Shown here: positions 49,042 through 58,665 of the stretch, one piece after another
How the letters are laid out: every line of letters starts with the position of its first letter
Numbering within the stretch: position 1 is the first letter of the stretch
NCBI RefSeq assembly: GCF_000725345.1
Contig: NZ_CP008852.1
Location: 734,001 to 798,000, forward strand
Reading direction: 5' to 3'
DNA: 64,000 nt
Source: Pelosinus sp. UFO1
GTDB taxonomy: Bacteria; Bacillota; Negativicutes; DSM-13327
The notes under the pieces: model-generated
Told to the model about the DNA's origin: nothing
The model's input: the letters and a program-made list of their open reading frames with translations, nothing else
Databases searched by the model: none
Made by a program: the position numbers and the translations under genes

Positions 49042-50319
49042 ATGGGCAAATTTAAACAATTGCGTTGGTCCATACTTGTCCTATTTATTGCCGGTGTAAC
49101 GATAAATTATATTACAAGGAATTCGCTAGGAATATTGGCGCCTGAACTGCAACGTATCTTGCATATGTCTACGCAAGAATACTCTTGGGTTGTTGCTGCG
49201 TTCCAAGCAGCCTATGCAATTTTCCAGCCAATCTGTGGATGGGCTCTGGATTTTATTGGATTGAAGGTTGGTTTCTTTGTTTTTGCTACAGCTTGGGCGT
49301 TAGTCTGCATGTTTCATTCGCTGGCTAACAGCTGGCAAGTACTTGCTGGTTTAAGGTTTCTCATGGGAATAACTGAGTCTGTCGCAGTACCCGCTAACTT
49401 GAAGATTTTAACGGATTGGTTTCCAGCGAAAGAAAGAGGAGTTGCTGCCGGATGGGCAGGTGTTGGTTTTTCCTTGGGTGGCATGCTGGCACCGCCGTTA
49501 GTTGCTTTTATTAGCCTGCAATTTGGCTGGCAGATGGCGTTTTTGGTAACTGGTTTTATGGGGTTAATCTGGGCTGGTATTTGGAAAATTTATTATGATA
49601 ATCCTAAAGATCACAAGTCGATTTCTGAAGAAGAAAAGGCTTACATTTTAGATGAAGAGACTGTAAGATCAAATGAGTCATTGAAAACTAATCTTTGGAC
49701 TAGTATTAAAGACATTTGCAAAGTAAAAAAATTCTATGGCGTTGCTATACCTGCTTTTCTCGCTGAACCGGCATGGCAGACAATGAGCTTCTTTGTTCCT
49801 TTGTATTTGGCGACAGAAAGAGGGATGAATCTAAAAGAGATTGCCCTGTTTGCCTGGCTGCCATTTTTAGCAGCGGACATTGGAAGTGCTATTAGTGGCT
49901 ATTTAGCAAAATTTTACCGGGGAAAATTAAAATTATCAAACAACAATGCCGCAATTTGGAGTTCAGTATCAGGAGCATGTCTTATGATTTCTCTGGCATT
50001 TGTTCCTTTTGTGCATAGCCCGTATGCAGCCATTGGACTAATATCGATTGGCGGCTTTGGGCATGCAGCGATTTCTGCGATGCTTGGTGTTTTGATTATG
50101 GAGAATTTTGAATCGAATCAGGTTGCTTCGGTCAACGGTATACGTGGTTTTTCAGCATGGACAAGCGGATTTTTATTCTCACTATTGATTGGCGCCATTG
50201 TACCGAAGTTTGGCTATAGTCCTATATTTATTAGCATGGGCTTTTTTGATATAATTGGTGCGGCCTTTATGTTGTGGTTTATTTATGAAAAAGGGGTAAA
50301 GACCTTAAAATCCAAGTGA
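49042..50319 (+). CDS. MFS transporter, anion:cation symporter-like (ExuT type)
   Basis: A 425-residue transporter with twelve membrane segments. The TINYITRNSLGILAPELQRI start and GFRFLMGITES-like segment (ADLRFLMGITESVAVPANLK) fit the ACS family that moves hexuronates and related sugar acids with protons or Na+. It is the second gene after GH31 and probably imports the glycoside or its product. Both are likely under the AraC regulator. Confidence 0.9.
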   Translation: MGKFKQLRWSILVLFIAGVTINYITRNSLGILAPELQRILHMSTQEYSWVVAAFQAAYAIFQPICGWALDFIGLKVGFFVFATAWALVCMFHSLANSWQVLAGLRFLMGITESVAVPANLKILTDWFPAKERGVAAGWAGVGFSLGGMLAPPLVAFISLQFGWQMAFLVTGFMGLIWAGIWKIYYDNPKDHKSISEEEKAYILDEETVRSNESLKTNLWTSIKDICKVKKFYGVAIPAFLAEPAWQTMSFFVPLYLATERGMNLKEIALFAWLPFLAADIGSAISGYLAKFYRGKLKLSNNNAAIWSSVSGACLMISLAFVPFVHSPYAAIGLISIGGFGHAAISAMLGVLIMENFESNQVASVNGIRGFSAWTSGFLFSLLIGAIVPKFGYSPIFISMGFFDIIGAAFMLWFIYEKGVKTLKSK

Positions 50320-50552
50320 TTTTTGCTAAATGGGTGTCTTAGAAATGGGGCTTCATCCTGTCTAGACATCCTTTTTTCTATAGGTGTCATGGGGACGGAG
50401 TTGTCGGCACACAGCTGTAAGCAAGAATCGTGTGGACGGTCTTATCTGAGTCAGTCGGATTTGGTAGACTTAAGCAGAAACGTCAACGCGAGTCATTCCG
50501 GTTTTTTTGTAGGGCAATGAGGGCGACTCATTGCCCTGTTTCGCTGTTATAC

Positions 50553-50625
50553 CCGATACGGGGAACCGTATCATTGATAACGGTGCAAAATGTCCTCAAT
50601 CCTTGTGTATGCAGGGATTGAGGAC
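50553..50625. repeat. GATACGG box and hairpin after the MFS gene
   Basis: CCGATACGG-GGA-ACCGTATC forms a small hairpin (50553-50572), then ATTGATAACGGTGCAAAA, then an 11-bp stem GTCCTCAATCC/GGATTGAGGAC with CTTTTC, which ends the methyltransferase transcript on the minus strand less clearly than the plus. A GGGGACGGAGTTGTCGG unit is at 50391. No gene is seen in 50320-50674. Confidence 0.75.
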
Positions 50626-50674
50626 TTTTCTAATTTTACTTTTTGCCAATAAAGATATATTTATAAGATTATCT

Positions 50675-51304
50675 TTATAGTTCCTTTTTACATTTTACAA
50701 TTATAAATTTCACTGGAGGTTTATTTTTAAAGTTCTTATTTGACTCATCAATTTCTTCAAATTCTATCAATCCATATTTTCCAAATTCTCGTTTTACTGA
50801 ATCAGAATCATAAAAGAACATTTTTACGCCTTCCATTATCTCAAATCGGTCTTTACTCAGTTGTTTGCCCTTTCCAAACATTGGAGCTTTTTTTGAAACA
50901 GTTGTAAAAATCATATATCCGTTTGGTTTTAACTGACTATAACAATCTTTAATAAATTTCTTCCTCTCACGATTATTTAATAAGTGAATAAGTGCATAGG
51001 AAAATATACCGTCATAAAGTTTGTTATCAAAAGGCATGTCAGTTACTGAACCATGATAGATACTAATATCAAGCCCGTTTTGTCTTGCCAAATCAATCGC
51101 TGTTTCTGAAATCTCAATGCCTGTTACATTAATTCCGTTGTCAATAAAAGCCTTTGCATTTCTGCCGTATCCAATACCTGGTATCAATATATCCTTAACT
51201 TTCTTTTCAAGGAAAAAGTCCTTTGTCAAGATTGTGGAGTCTGAAGGTTCAAATCCCCACATCGTTTGTTTTTCTATAAAACTTGATTCCCAGAATTCTG
51301 TCAT
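50675..51304 (-). CDS. Class I SAM-dependent methyltransferase
   Basis: The 209-residue protein has motif I (DILIPGIGYGRNAKAFIDNG, with G-x-G-x-G), acidic DI(E) end of strand 2 (VTGIEISE), and YDGIFSYALIHLLN (motif IV). The gene is intact, with AAGGAG before the ATG. It resembles TehB/UbiE-like small-molecule methyltransferases. Its last third is duplicated at 44881. A shared promoter box upstream with the Rrf2 gene suggests Rrf2 control. Confidence 0.88.
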   Translation of the reverse strand: MTEFWESSFIEKQTMWGFEPSDSTILTKDFFLEKKVKDILIPGIGYGRNAKAFIDNGINVTGIEISETAIDLARQNGLDISIYHGSVTDMPFDNKLYDGIFSYALIHLLNNRERKKFIKDCYSQLKPNGYMIFTTVSKKAPMFGKGKQLSKDRFEIMEGVKMFFYDSDSVKREFGKYGLIEFEEIDESNKNFKNKPPVKFIIVKCKKEL

Positions 51305-51366
51305 ATCTCTATCTCCTTTATGTTTTATTTTAATTAGAATATTGTCTTGCTTGCGGCTAGCGTAAT

Positions 51367-51501
51367 TTACGTAATGCTTATACGTCTAAACTCCAATAAA
51401 TAAAGTATTCCTATAAATACAGTCAACAGTACCGCGGGAACTGAGTATTGGACTAGTAATTTTCCAATCGGTTTCTTTTTAAGTTCTTCAATTTTGTTCA
51501 T
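51367..51501 (-). CDS. Small (44 aa) MATE-like N-terminal fragment or peptide
   Basis: The frame MNKIEELKKKPIGKLLVQYS... ends after 44 codons. KPIGKLLVQYSVPAV is the usual N-terminus of MATE-family exporters, so this is either a truncated MATE gene or a short membrane peptide derived from one. It has AAAGGGA upstream and a promoter box shared with the Rrf2 gene. It ends 63 bp before the methyltransferase start and may be co-transcribed with it. Confidence 0.5.
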   Translation of the reverse strand: MNKIEELKKKPIGKLLVQYSVPAVLLTVFIGILYLLEFRRISIT

Positions 51502-51520
51502 TTGTATCCCTTTATAAAAT

Positions 51521-51549
51521 ATATTATAGACATTTAATATCTATGATTA
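51521..51549 (-). promoter_or_regulatory. Rrf2 operator candidate, copy 1
   Basis: The 29-bp box from ATATTATAGACATTTAATAT onward matches 52025-52053 at all but five or six positions. It lies directly before the 44-aa gene on the minus strand. Confidence 0.65.
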
Positions 51550-51567
51550 GAGTGCAAAATCCTATTG

Positions 51568-51596
51568 AATAATCAATCAAATACTGATTGATTATT
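51568..51596 (-). terminator. Hairpin at the end of the Rrf2 gene
   Basis: AATAATCAATCA pairs with TGATTGATTATT around AATAC. It overlaps the last codon of the Rrf2 gene. Confidence 0.6.
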
Positions 51597-52005
51597 CCGT
51601 ACCGATTCTACAAGTTGATTTGCTCTGGGCTACTTCATAAAGCTTTTTATCCTGCAGATACGTCTCCATGATATTTTCTGCTTCTGCCATTGCTTTATGT
51701 ATCAAACACTTGCTTTCTGTTTGGAAACTACAATCAAATAATGATCCGGTTCCTTCGGTTGCCTTAATAACATCCATAAAGGAAATGTCCTCAATCTTTT
51801 TGCGCAAGGCGTAGCCGCCTTTCACACCTGAAGTTGATTCAATTAAATCCGCCTTAACCAACTGCGTTAAAATTTTTGAAAGATAGGTAACGGAAACATT
51901 GAAGTGATCCGCCAGTGTCTGTACACTCAGTTTCTCGTTTTGAGCATGTTCAATCATGTATACAATCGTATGCAGAGCATAGTTTGTTGCTTTTGTATAT
52001 TTCAA
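51592..52005 (-). CDS. Rrf2 family transcriptional regulator
   Basis: The 137-residue protein has the Rrf2 winged helix (YTKATNYALHTIVYMIEHAQ, LSVQTLADHFNVSVTYLSKI, GVKGGYALRK) and cysteines in FDCSF, SKCLIH and STCRIG, of which C-x7-C-x~40-C resembles the Fe-S ligands of NsrR/IscR-type proteins but in a looser spacing. It starts with TTG at 52005, seven bases after GGAGG. It is probably a redox or NO sensor that controls itself and the 44-aa/methyltransferase unit. Confidence 0.9.
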   Translation of the reverse strand: MKYTKATNYALHTIVYMIEHAQNEKLSVQTLADHFNVSVTYLSKILTQLVKADLIESTSGVKGGYALRKKIEDISFMDVIKATEGTGSLFDCSFQTESKCLIHKAMAEAENIMETYLQDKKLYEVAQSKSTCRIGTE

Positions 52006-52024
52006 ATGAAAACCTCCATAAAAG

Positions 52025-52053
52025 ATATTGTAGACTTTCTTTATCTATGATTA
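52025..52053 (-). promoter_or_regulatory. Rrf2 operator candidate, copy 2
   Basis: The box ATATTGTAGACTTTCTTTAT plus CTATGATTA lies 20 bp before the Rrf2 start and matches copy 1 at 51521. TACAAT on the minus strand could be the -10. Further on, 52054-52474 holds only a degenerate GATACG..GTATCATC box (52269-52292) and a GGTGACGAAAGGGAACGTCC unit (52330-52360). Confidence 0.65.
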
Positions 52054-52474
52054 TATGAATAACAGATGATTTTGTCAATCCAATAAGTTGATTTATATTT
52101 TGAATACTTTAACGATCTCCATGATAAACTTAGCGGATTTTGTTACGCACAATCCAGTAATGCAAGGAATTTACGATGAAAAGACGATTTTATTGACACA
52201 AAATGGGTAGATTTACAAGTTCTCGGATCGCGTATAGTGCTCCTGTCCAGATGGAAAAAACTCGCTGTTTGATCCGATACGCAGAACTGTATCATCTTCC
52301 CATCATTTAATATACGTACTTTTTGGATATGGTGACGAAAGGGAACGTCCCCAGTGTCCTATCCAGTGTTACGTTCCTGCTAAAATATGGAGTACTATTA
52401 CCTCTGCCAGGCTGTAAGAAGGTATCACACAAAAAGATTGTGAGTTTCTGAAATACTCTATTTAGTTAGATAAG

Positions 52475-52840
52475 TTATTCATTGGAAAGATCGTCAATCG
52501 CTTGAACAGCTAGTTCCAATGATTTAATTCTTCTTTCTAAAAGCGTTCTTTGAGGACTACCTGCCTTTGACTTAGCATAAATGTTCTCAATTGATGGGAA
52601 TAAACCAATAAGAACATTGCGAGCTTCTGCTAAATCTTCCTGGGTATAATGATGGGGTCTTTGATTCCAAACGTTTTCTAGCATGGCTAAGCCGATGTAA
52701 AGAGCGTTGAGTCGTTTCTTTAATAAGGTAGTATTTGAGCCTTTCTGAGTCATCTGAGCTAAGGCATTTTCGGATTTACTGATTGTCGATTGGAAGGATT
52801 TTATTGATTCTAATTTATTTACATTTGATACGTTTTCCAT
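52475..52840 (-). CDS. Hypothetical helical protein (121 aa)
   Basis: The protein is predicted all-helical, with SIKSFQSTISKSENALAQMT, LKKRLNALYIGLAMLENVWN and RTLLERRIKSLELAVQAIDD forming amphipathic helices. No membrane segment or motif is recognised. The start at 52840 has GAGAGGACA upstream. It is isolated; its neighbours are repeats. Confidence 0.7.
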   Translation of the reverse strand: MENVSNVNKLESIKSFQSTISKSENALAQMTQKGSNTTLLKKRLNALYIGLAMLENVWNQRPHHYTQEDLAEARNVLIGLFPSIENIYAKSKAGSPQRTLLERRIKSLELAVQAIDDLSNE

Positions 52841-53013
52841 GTTAATGCTGTCCTCTCTTCTTCTCTGAATTATTTTGCTTGATACTTGATAAAATTCGTT
52901 AAGAACCTGATCTCACTCACTCTGTAACCCCCAACCATAGTTAGAGAGTATTAGTAGAGGAATTTTATCGACAATCCAATAGTGCATACCTAGGATTAGT
53001 ATTACTCTCTCTA

Positions 53014-53172
53014 TCAAAACAAAACGTGCTGGGTCTGGCGTCTTAATCCTATCTCGAATAAAAAAGTGCGCTTAAACCAGGTGTTTAAATCACTATCAAT
53101 TACATAGTGAAAACCTTTAATAAGTTTAACCTTATCTTTACTTTGAATTCGCACTTCGTTAATTTTTTTCAC
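53014..53172 (-). CDS. Possible small protein (52 aa)
   Basis: A frame beginning KKINEVRIQSKDKVKLIKGF with GTG at 53172 and GGAGGGG five bases upstream. The C-terminus (FEIGLRRQTQHVLF) looks unnatural and may be the result of a truncation. An upstream ATG at 53232 lacks a ribosome binding site. Low confidence that it is functional. Confidence 0.35.
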   Translation of the reverse strand: MKKINEVRIQSKDKVKLIKGFHYVIDSDLNTWFKRTFLFEIGLRRQTQHVLF

Positions 53173-53284
53173 AGACCCCTCCCTAATTAAGAATTTTTTT
53201 TTTATATAAGCATGTGGGGTATTTATCATCAATACTCTTCTATATACAAGAGTGAGGGCAATGAGGGCGAGTTTAGTGTACTTT

Positions 53285-53401
53285 CCCGCACCATTTGACC
53301 CGATACGGAGAAACGCATCATTGGTAATGGCGAAAAATAACTTGTTATATACAAAAATAGTCGAAGTTCCTGCAGAAAGTTCTGATACTTTGCAGGAACT
53401 T
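53285..53401. repeat. Composite GATACGG box and CCTGC hairpin
   Basis: CCGATACGGAGAAACGCATC (53286-53305) and ATTGGTAATGGCGAAAAA are followed by a GAAGTTCCTGCAGAAAG / CTTTGCAGGAACTTC stem (53361-53401). The order box-then-hairpin is the same as at 6085-6152. Confidence 0.7.
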
Positions 53402-53559
53402 CGTATTTTTATGGTAAATTTATTGATTGTAAGCTTAATAGGACTTTTAGACTCCAGAGAACCGTCCCCGCGAGTCTGCTTACAGTATAAATGAAATATA
53501 GGTTATTGACGAGAAGGACTTCTGCATGAGAAGTCTTATTTTTATGTATATTAGTAAAT

Positions 53560-53606
53560 AATGAAGTAGGAGGCTATTCAAATAATGAGTAGCCTCCTAC
53601 TTCATT
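53560..53606. terminator. 16-bp-stem terminator of the TetR gene
   Basis: ATGAAGTAGGAGGCTA (53561-53576) pairs perfectly with TAGCCTCCTACTTCAT (53590-53605). It sits 40 bp past the TetR stop, convergent with nothing. Confidence 0.75.
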
Positions 53607-53645
53607 AAGTGGATTTTACCGGAGAATTTCATCACCTGACACTGG

Positions 53646-54191
53646 TTATAAATTTCTATCTAACAACATTCCTACTTGTTCCGCCATAACACGAGGTGGA
53701 AATGGCATTTTATTTGCAAACCACCATTCTAGTATTCCTATATAAGCTGATGCAACAAACTGAATAATGATATCTTCATTTAGGTCTTTGTTCTTGCCTT
53801 TTGTTGTATTAACCTCGTTACTCAAATCTTCGATGAGAAGGGCAAGGAGCCGATTACGAAAAGAAGGGGCACCTTTACTCGCTAACATTGTTGAAAAAAA
53901 TAGATAATTATGTTCAAAATATCCGAACCAAATCAGATTCCCGTCTATAAAATCCATATCACCGGATTCTTCGCATAGTCTTTGGAGTTCATTTATATGT
54001 GTTTCCATCAACTTATCTAATAGATCATATTTATCTTGATAGTGGAGATAGAGAGTTCTACGGCTAATATTTGCGCGGTCAGAGAGGTTTTGAATGGTAA
54101 TGTCATCAAAATTTTTCTCAGACATTAATTCTATGAAGGCCTTAGTTATTGCGTCTTGTGTTTTGAGTATTCGTCTATCAACTTTAGACAT
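53646..54191 (-). CDS. TetR/AcrR family regulator
   Basis: The 181-residue protein begins MSKVDRRILKTQDAITKAFI and has the HTH DDITIQNLSDRANISRRTLY followed by LHYQDKYDLLDKLMETH. The C-terminal part (ENIIWFGYFEHNYLFFSTML-like region) is of the TetR_C_33/YfiR-like type. The ATG at 54191 is used; a GTG at 54206 is in frame. It is divergent from the aldo-keto reductase gene and probably controls the redox genes at 54450-57822. Confidence 0.9.
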   Translation of the reverse strand: MSKVDRRILKTQDAITKAFIELMSEKNFDDITIQNLSDRANISRRTLYLHYQDKYDLLDKLMETHINELQRLCEESGDMDFIDGNLIWFGYFEHNYLFFSTMLASKGAPSFRNRLLALLIEDLSNEVNTTKGKNKDLNEDIIIQFVASAYIGILEWWFANKMPFPPRVMAEQVGMLLDRNL

Positions 54192-54449
54192 TGGAAAAGA
54201 CACCAACCTTTCTTAAAGATAATTATCATATCTACTTAGAACGTGCATTAATACACATTCTATACTTATTTGGCAATTGCAAATCGTTTGTTTTTGAATA
54301 TAATTATACACAGATGAGCATTAATACGTCAATGTGAATTATTAATCTAATATTAATTGTTAGAGATAGATGGGGGGGATGTAGAATAACTCTGCAACCT
54401 TAAAGAGGATATTTAATAAATTTACTTATTAGAAAGTGAGGAATAATCA

Positions 54450-55427
54450 ATGGAATATGTAAAACTTGGAAATACTGGACTGGATGTATCTAAAATATGC
54501 CTGGGGTGTATGAGCTTTGGCGATCCTAAAAAATGGCAGGCAACCTGGGTATTAGAGGAAGATGCCGCCCGCAAAGTCATCAAAAAAGCCCTTGATCTTG
54601 GCATCAATTTCTTTGATACAGCAAACTGCTATGGTCTTGGCGCAAGCGAAGAAATCCTTGGCCGCGCTTTAAAAGATTATGCGAAACGAGAAAACATCGT
54701 CCTTGCTACCAAGCTGTCTGTAAAAATGCGAGATACCCCAAATGGCAGCGGCTTATCCCGCAAAGAAATTTTCTATGAAGTAAACGAAAGCCTGAAACGC
54801 CTACAGACAGACTATATTGATCTGTTATATATCCACCGCTGGGATTATGGCACACCAATTGAAGAAACCATGCGTGCACTGAACGACCTGGTTACTGAAG
54901 GAAAAGTCAGATATATCGGCGCCAGCTCCATGTATGCATGGCAGTTCCAAAAAGCACAATATACTGCCGAAAAACATGGCTGGGTGAAATTCGTCACAAT
55001 GCAAGGACACTACAACTTATTATATAGAGAAGAAGAACGCGAAATGAATCCTCTCTGCAAGGATATGGGCATTGCCCTGACTCCATACAGCCCACTGGCT
55101 GCGGGAAGACTAAGCCGCGACTGGTTCGCAACAACCGCCAGAGCTGAGCAGGATCAGATTGCAAAAATGAAATACGACAGCACTGAGGATTCCGACAAAA
55201 TGATCGTTGACCATGTCGGCGAAATTGCTGAAAAGAAGGGTATTACAAGAACAGCGGTTGCTCTTGCCTGGCTCTGGGCCAAAGGTGTTGTCGCTCCAGT
55301 TTACGGTCCAACCAAGGAAAAGTATCTTGATGATGCGGCCTCCGCTTTGGATGTCAAACTGACTGACGAAGAAATCTCCTATTTGGAAGAACCTTATATC
55401 CCTCACAAAATTATGGGGCATTGCTAA
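54450..55427 (+). CDS. Aldo-keto reductase (AKR11/12-like)
   Basis: A 325-residue NADPH-dependent reductase with the AKR catalytic set: FFDTANCYG (Asp, Tyr), VLATKLS (Lys) and YIHRWDYGTP (His). LGLGASEEILGRAL and KVRYIGASSMYAWQ are family-typical. It reduces aldehydes or ketones. GTGAGGA lies nine bases before the ATG. It is divergent from a TetR gene and first of a row of redox genes. GC content looks higher than in its neighbours, which may indicate transfer. Confidence 0.93.
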   Translation: MEYVKLGNTGLDVSKICLGCMSFGDPKKWQATWVLEEDAARKVIKKALDLGINFFDTANCYGLGASEEILGRALKDYAKRENIVLATKLSVKMRDTPNGSGLSRKEIFYEVNESLKRLQTDYIDLLYIHRWDYGTPIEETMRALNDLVTEGKVRYIGASSMYAWQFQKAQYTAEKHGWVKFVTMQGHYNLLYREEEREMNPLCKDMGIALTPYSPLAAGRLSRDWFATTARAEQDQIAKMKYDSTEDSDKMIVDHVGEIAEKKGITRTAVALAWLWAKGVVAPVYGPTKEKYLDDAASALDVKLTDEEISYLEEPYIPHKIMGHC

Positions 55428-55541
55428 AAAACATATCCCGGAATCCATTCCTGTACGTAAAGATAAATAAAATACCGAAATGTGATTTACACGATATCCT
55501 AAAAAAACAAAACCATATTTACTAAGAAAAAGAGGTTAACT

Positions 55542-56360
55542 ATGGAATCCACAAAAAAAGGAACTACTATTTTAGATATGTCACGTCCAAACAATAAAGT
55601 TTTAGCAGGACGCGTAGCCTTAGTTACTGGAGGCAGTTCCGGGCTTGGTTTCGGCGCTGCTAAGCGCCTGGCTGAGGAGGGCGCATTCGTTTATATTATT
55701 TCGCGGCGAAGAGATCAGATTGAGCAGGCGGCAGCGCGGATTGGAATATCAGTGCGTGGAATCGCGGTTGATGTTACGAAGAAGGATGATATGCTGCGTC
55801 TTGCTGAGACAATCAGGAAAGAGCATGGTGGCCTTGACATCATTTTTGCAAATGCTGGCGGAGGTAAGGCCATCTCGTTCGAAGATCTTACAGAGGAAGA
55901 TGTCGACCACTTGTTGGGCGTCAATATCAAGGGCGTAATCTTTACTGTTCAGACAATGCTTCCGATTCTCAAGGACGGCGCTTCAGTTATTCTGAACGCT
56001 TCGATTACCGCCGATATGGGCCTGCCAGGGTTTGCTGTTTATGCGGCGACGAAGGCAGCTATTCGGTCCCTCGCCCGCAGTTGGACTACCGACCTCAAGC
56101 ATAGGGGCATCAGGGTGAATTCGGTTAGCCCGGGCGTTGTGCCAACGGAGGGATACAATACCGAGCAAAACATGACTGACGCACAGGTGGCCGATTACGT
56201 GCAGCGAGTTACGAGTGAGATTCCGGCAGGCCGTGTCGGAACGCCGAAAGATATCGGTGATGCTGTGGTCTTTCTAGCCTCTGATGCGAGTAGCTTCATT
56301 ACTGGTATTGATCTGGTAGTTGATGGTGGCATGACGCGAGTGTATGCGGGGAGAAATTGA
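55542..56360 (+). CDS. Short-chain dehydrogenase/reductase
   Basis: A 272-residue classical SDR: TGGSSGLGFG, NAGGGK (a variant of NNAG), NASI and the catalytic YAATKAA, with C-terminal FLASDASSFITGIDLVVDGG. It is of the FabG-like/glucose-1-dehydrogenase-like group. The gene is noticeably GC-richer than the flanks and has codon use unlike them, suggesting recent acquisition. It lies 115 bp after the aldo-keto reductase gene on the same strand. Confidence 0.92.
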   Translation: MESTKKGTTILDMSRPNNKVLAGRVALVTGGSSGLGFGAAKRLAEEGAFVYIISRRRDQIEQAAARIGISVRGIAVDVTKKDDMLRLAETIRKEHGGLDIIFANAGGGKAISFEDLTEEDVDHLLGVNIKGVIFTVQTMLPILKDGASVILNASITADMGLPGFAVYAATKAAIRSLARSWTTDLKHRGIRVNSVSPGVVPTEGYNTEQNMTDAQVADYVQRVTSEIPAGRVGTPKDIGDAVVFLASDASSFITGIDLVVDGGMTRVYAGRN

Positions 56361-56438
56361 TCGATATCGATCAACACGCTCATTGAACATAAAGCCGGAA
56401 GGTATGCGAACTCTACTAACTAAAAAGGAAGATGACCA

Positions 56439-56756
56439 ATGCAAAATTCAAAATTAGACGAACAACACATCATTTGCGAATTGCGTTGTGAAACACCGAA
56501 CCGCGAAAAGGTAAAAGAACTCATCTTAGAATTTGTCGGGCCTGCACGTCTTGAAGAAGGGTGCCTTTACTACGACTTATATCAAAAGATCGAAGATTCC
56601 AACATTTTCTACATCATTGACGGTTGGGTTAATGAAAAAGCTGTTGCTGAGCACGCTCAGCATCCGAATGTGGCAAGAGTTATGGAACATTTGGGCCCCT
56701 TACTTCTGTATCCTCCGAAGATTACACTGAGTCAGCGTGTGAGTGAGCCGTCATAG
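56439..56756 (+). CDS. Antibiotic biosynthesis monooxygenase (ABM) domain protein
   Basis: A single ABM domain of 105 residues with the family pattern [31 protein letters not shown] and [15 protein letters not shown]. Such small ferredoxin-like barrels act as cofactor-free oxygenases on quinols, or as binding proteins. AAGGAAGATG precedes the ATG. It belongs to the redox gene row. Confidence 0.9.
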   Translation: MQNSKLDEQHIICELRCETPNREKVKELILEFVGPARLEEGCLYYDLYQKIEDSNIFYIIDGWVNEKAVAEHAQHPNVARVMEHLGPLLLYPPKITLSQRVSEPS

Positions 56757-56807
56757 TTGCAATATTGACTAGGTAGGGGGAGCTATTAAATCGATATTCC
56801 CAAAGAT

Positions 56808-56853
56808 AAAAAGGAACTGAAAGAAGTTGTATATCAACTTTCGGTTCCTTTTT
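56808..56853 (+). terminator. Intrinsic terminator after the ABM gene
   Basis: AAAAAGGAACTGAAAG pairs with CTTTCGGTTCCTTTTT with an inner AAGTTG-TATAT-CAACTT hairpin. It ends the aldo-keto/SDR/ABM transcript. Confidence 0.8.
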
Positions 56854-56964
56854 TCGAAAATGAAGTGTAAATACGGCTAGTTCAAAAGTGAGGGAAAAGT
56901 ATGGCATGACAGGATACGTTGGGATTATGAACGCGTGGGACTGTTAGGAAAATCATTATATTAG

Positions 56965-57822
<858 letters not shown>

Positions 57823-57856
57823 TGAATTCGTCGACGGTGGAATCTCAAGAGCAATT

Positions 57857-57952
57857 GGGGTCAGGCTTGACTTATGTCAAAATTGAGTTGTTTTTCTCAT
57901 GATCTTGTATTAGTCACATAAATCAAGTTGTTAAGAACTCAAGCCTGACCCC
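57857..57952. repeat. GGGGTCAGGCTTGA palindrome, copy 2
   Basis: GGGGTCAGGCTTGA (57857-57870) and its complement (57939-57952) flank a 68-nt interior that matches the copy at 37091-37184 with few changes. Confidence 0.85.
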
Positions 57953-58005
57953 AGTTTTTGCACTCGATATAATAGAATAGATCTTCCAAGAAAATCATTG
58001 ATGGG

Positions 58006-58046
58006 AAACAGCTATTTGTCTAATGATAGGCAAATAGCTGTTTTTT
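58006..58046 (+). terminator. Terminator-like hairpin before the Lrp gene
   Basis: AAACAGCTATTTG pairs with CAAATAGCTGTTT over 13 bp and ends in TTTTTT. Confidence 0.8.
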
Positions 58047-58176
58047 GTGTGCCGTGGGGAGATGTGGTGTATAATTGTATTTAAAAAACATTGACAAGAC
58101 GACATAAAATGTTGCAATATATACAAATGACCTCATAATATTTTTGTTTTTAAAAATAAAGGAGAATTATATTATA

Positions 58177-58644
58177 ATGATACTCGATAACTACGACAAA
58201 GCAATTCTTAGAGAGTTGCAAAAAGATTCTTCAATATCCAATTTAGATTTATCAAAAATGATTGGTTTGTCTACCTCAGCGTGTCTAACAAGGACAAAAA
58301 ATCTAAAAGAACTAGGTGTTATCAAGCAGTTCACAACGATTGTTGATGAAAAAAAACTTGGAATGGAAACTATTGCTTTTATTATGGTGGTTTTGTCTCC
58401 GCTGACGAGAGAAACAGTTGATTTTTTCTTGGAGCAGATCAATAAAATTCCACAGGTTCTTGAATGTTATGCGATTACTGGTAATCGAGACTATCTTTTA
58501 AAAATTGTTGCAAAGGATATGCCTACTTACAAAGATTTTGTAATCGATTTACTTATGGCGATACCTGGAGTAAGTCGGGTGGAAGCTAACATTGTAATAA
58601 ATACGGAAAAAAGAACATTATCAATACCAATTGACGAAGATTAA
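58177..58644 (+). CDS. Lrp/AsnC family transcriptional regulator
   Basis: The 155-residue protein has an N-terminal HTH (SISNLDLSKMIGLSTSACLT) and a RAM ligand domain (ECYAITGNRDYLLKIVAKDM). ATG at 58177 begins the usual MILDNYDKAILRELQKDSS; AAAGGAG is 12 bases upstream, so spacing is slightly long. It lies 21 bp before an amino-acid permease gene, which is likely its target and operon partner. Confidence 0.93.
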   Translation: MILDNYDKAILRELQKDSSISNLDLSKMIGLSTSACLTRTKNLKELGVIKQFTTIVDEKKLGMETIAFIMVVLSPLTRETVDFFLEQINKIPQVLECYAITGNRDYLLKIVAKDMPTYKDFVIDLLMAIPGVSRVEANIVINTEKRTLSIPIDED

Positions 58645-58665
58645 TTTTGTAAGAGGGGGAGAAGT

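Noticed and set aside
53252-53494. 80-codon plus-strand frame
   Set aside because: It consists of repeat DNA (GATACGG box and CCTGC hairpin) and has no ribosome binding site.
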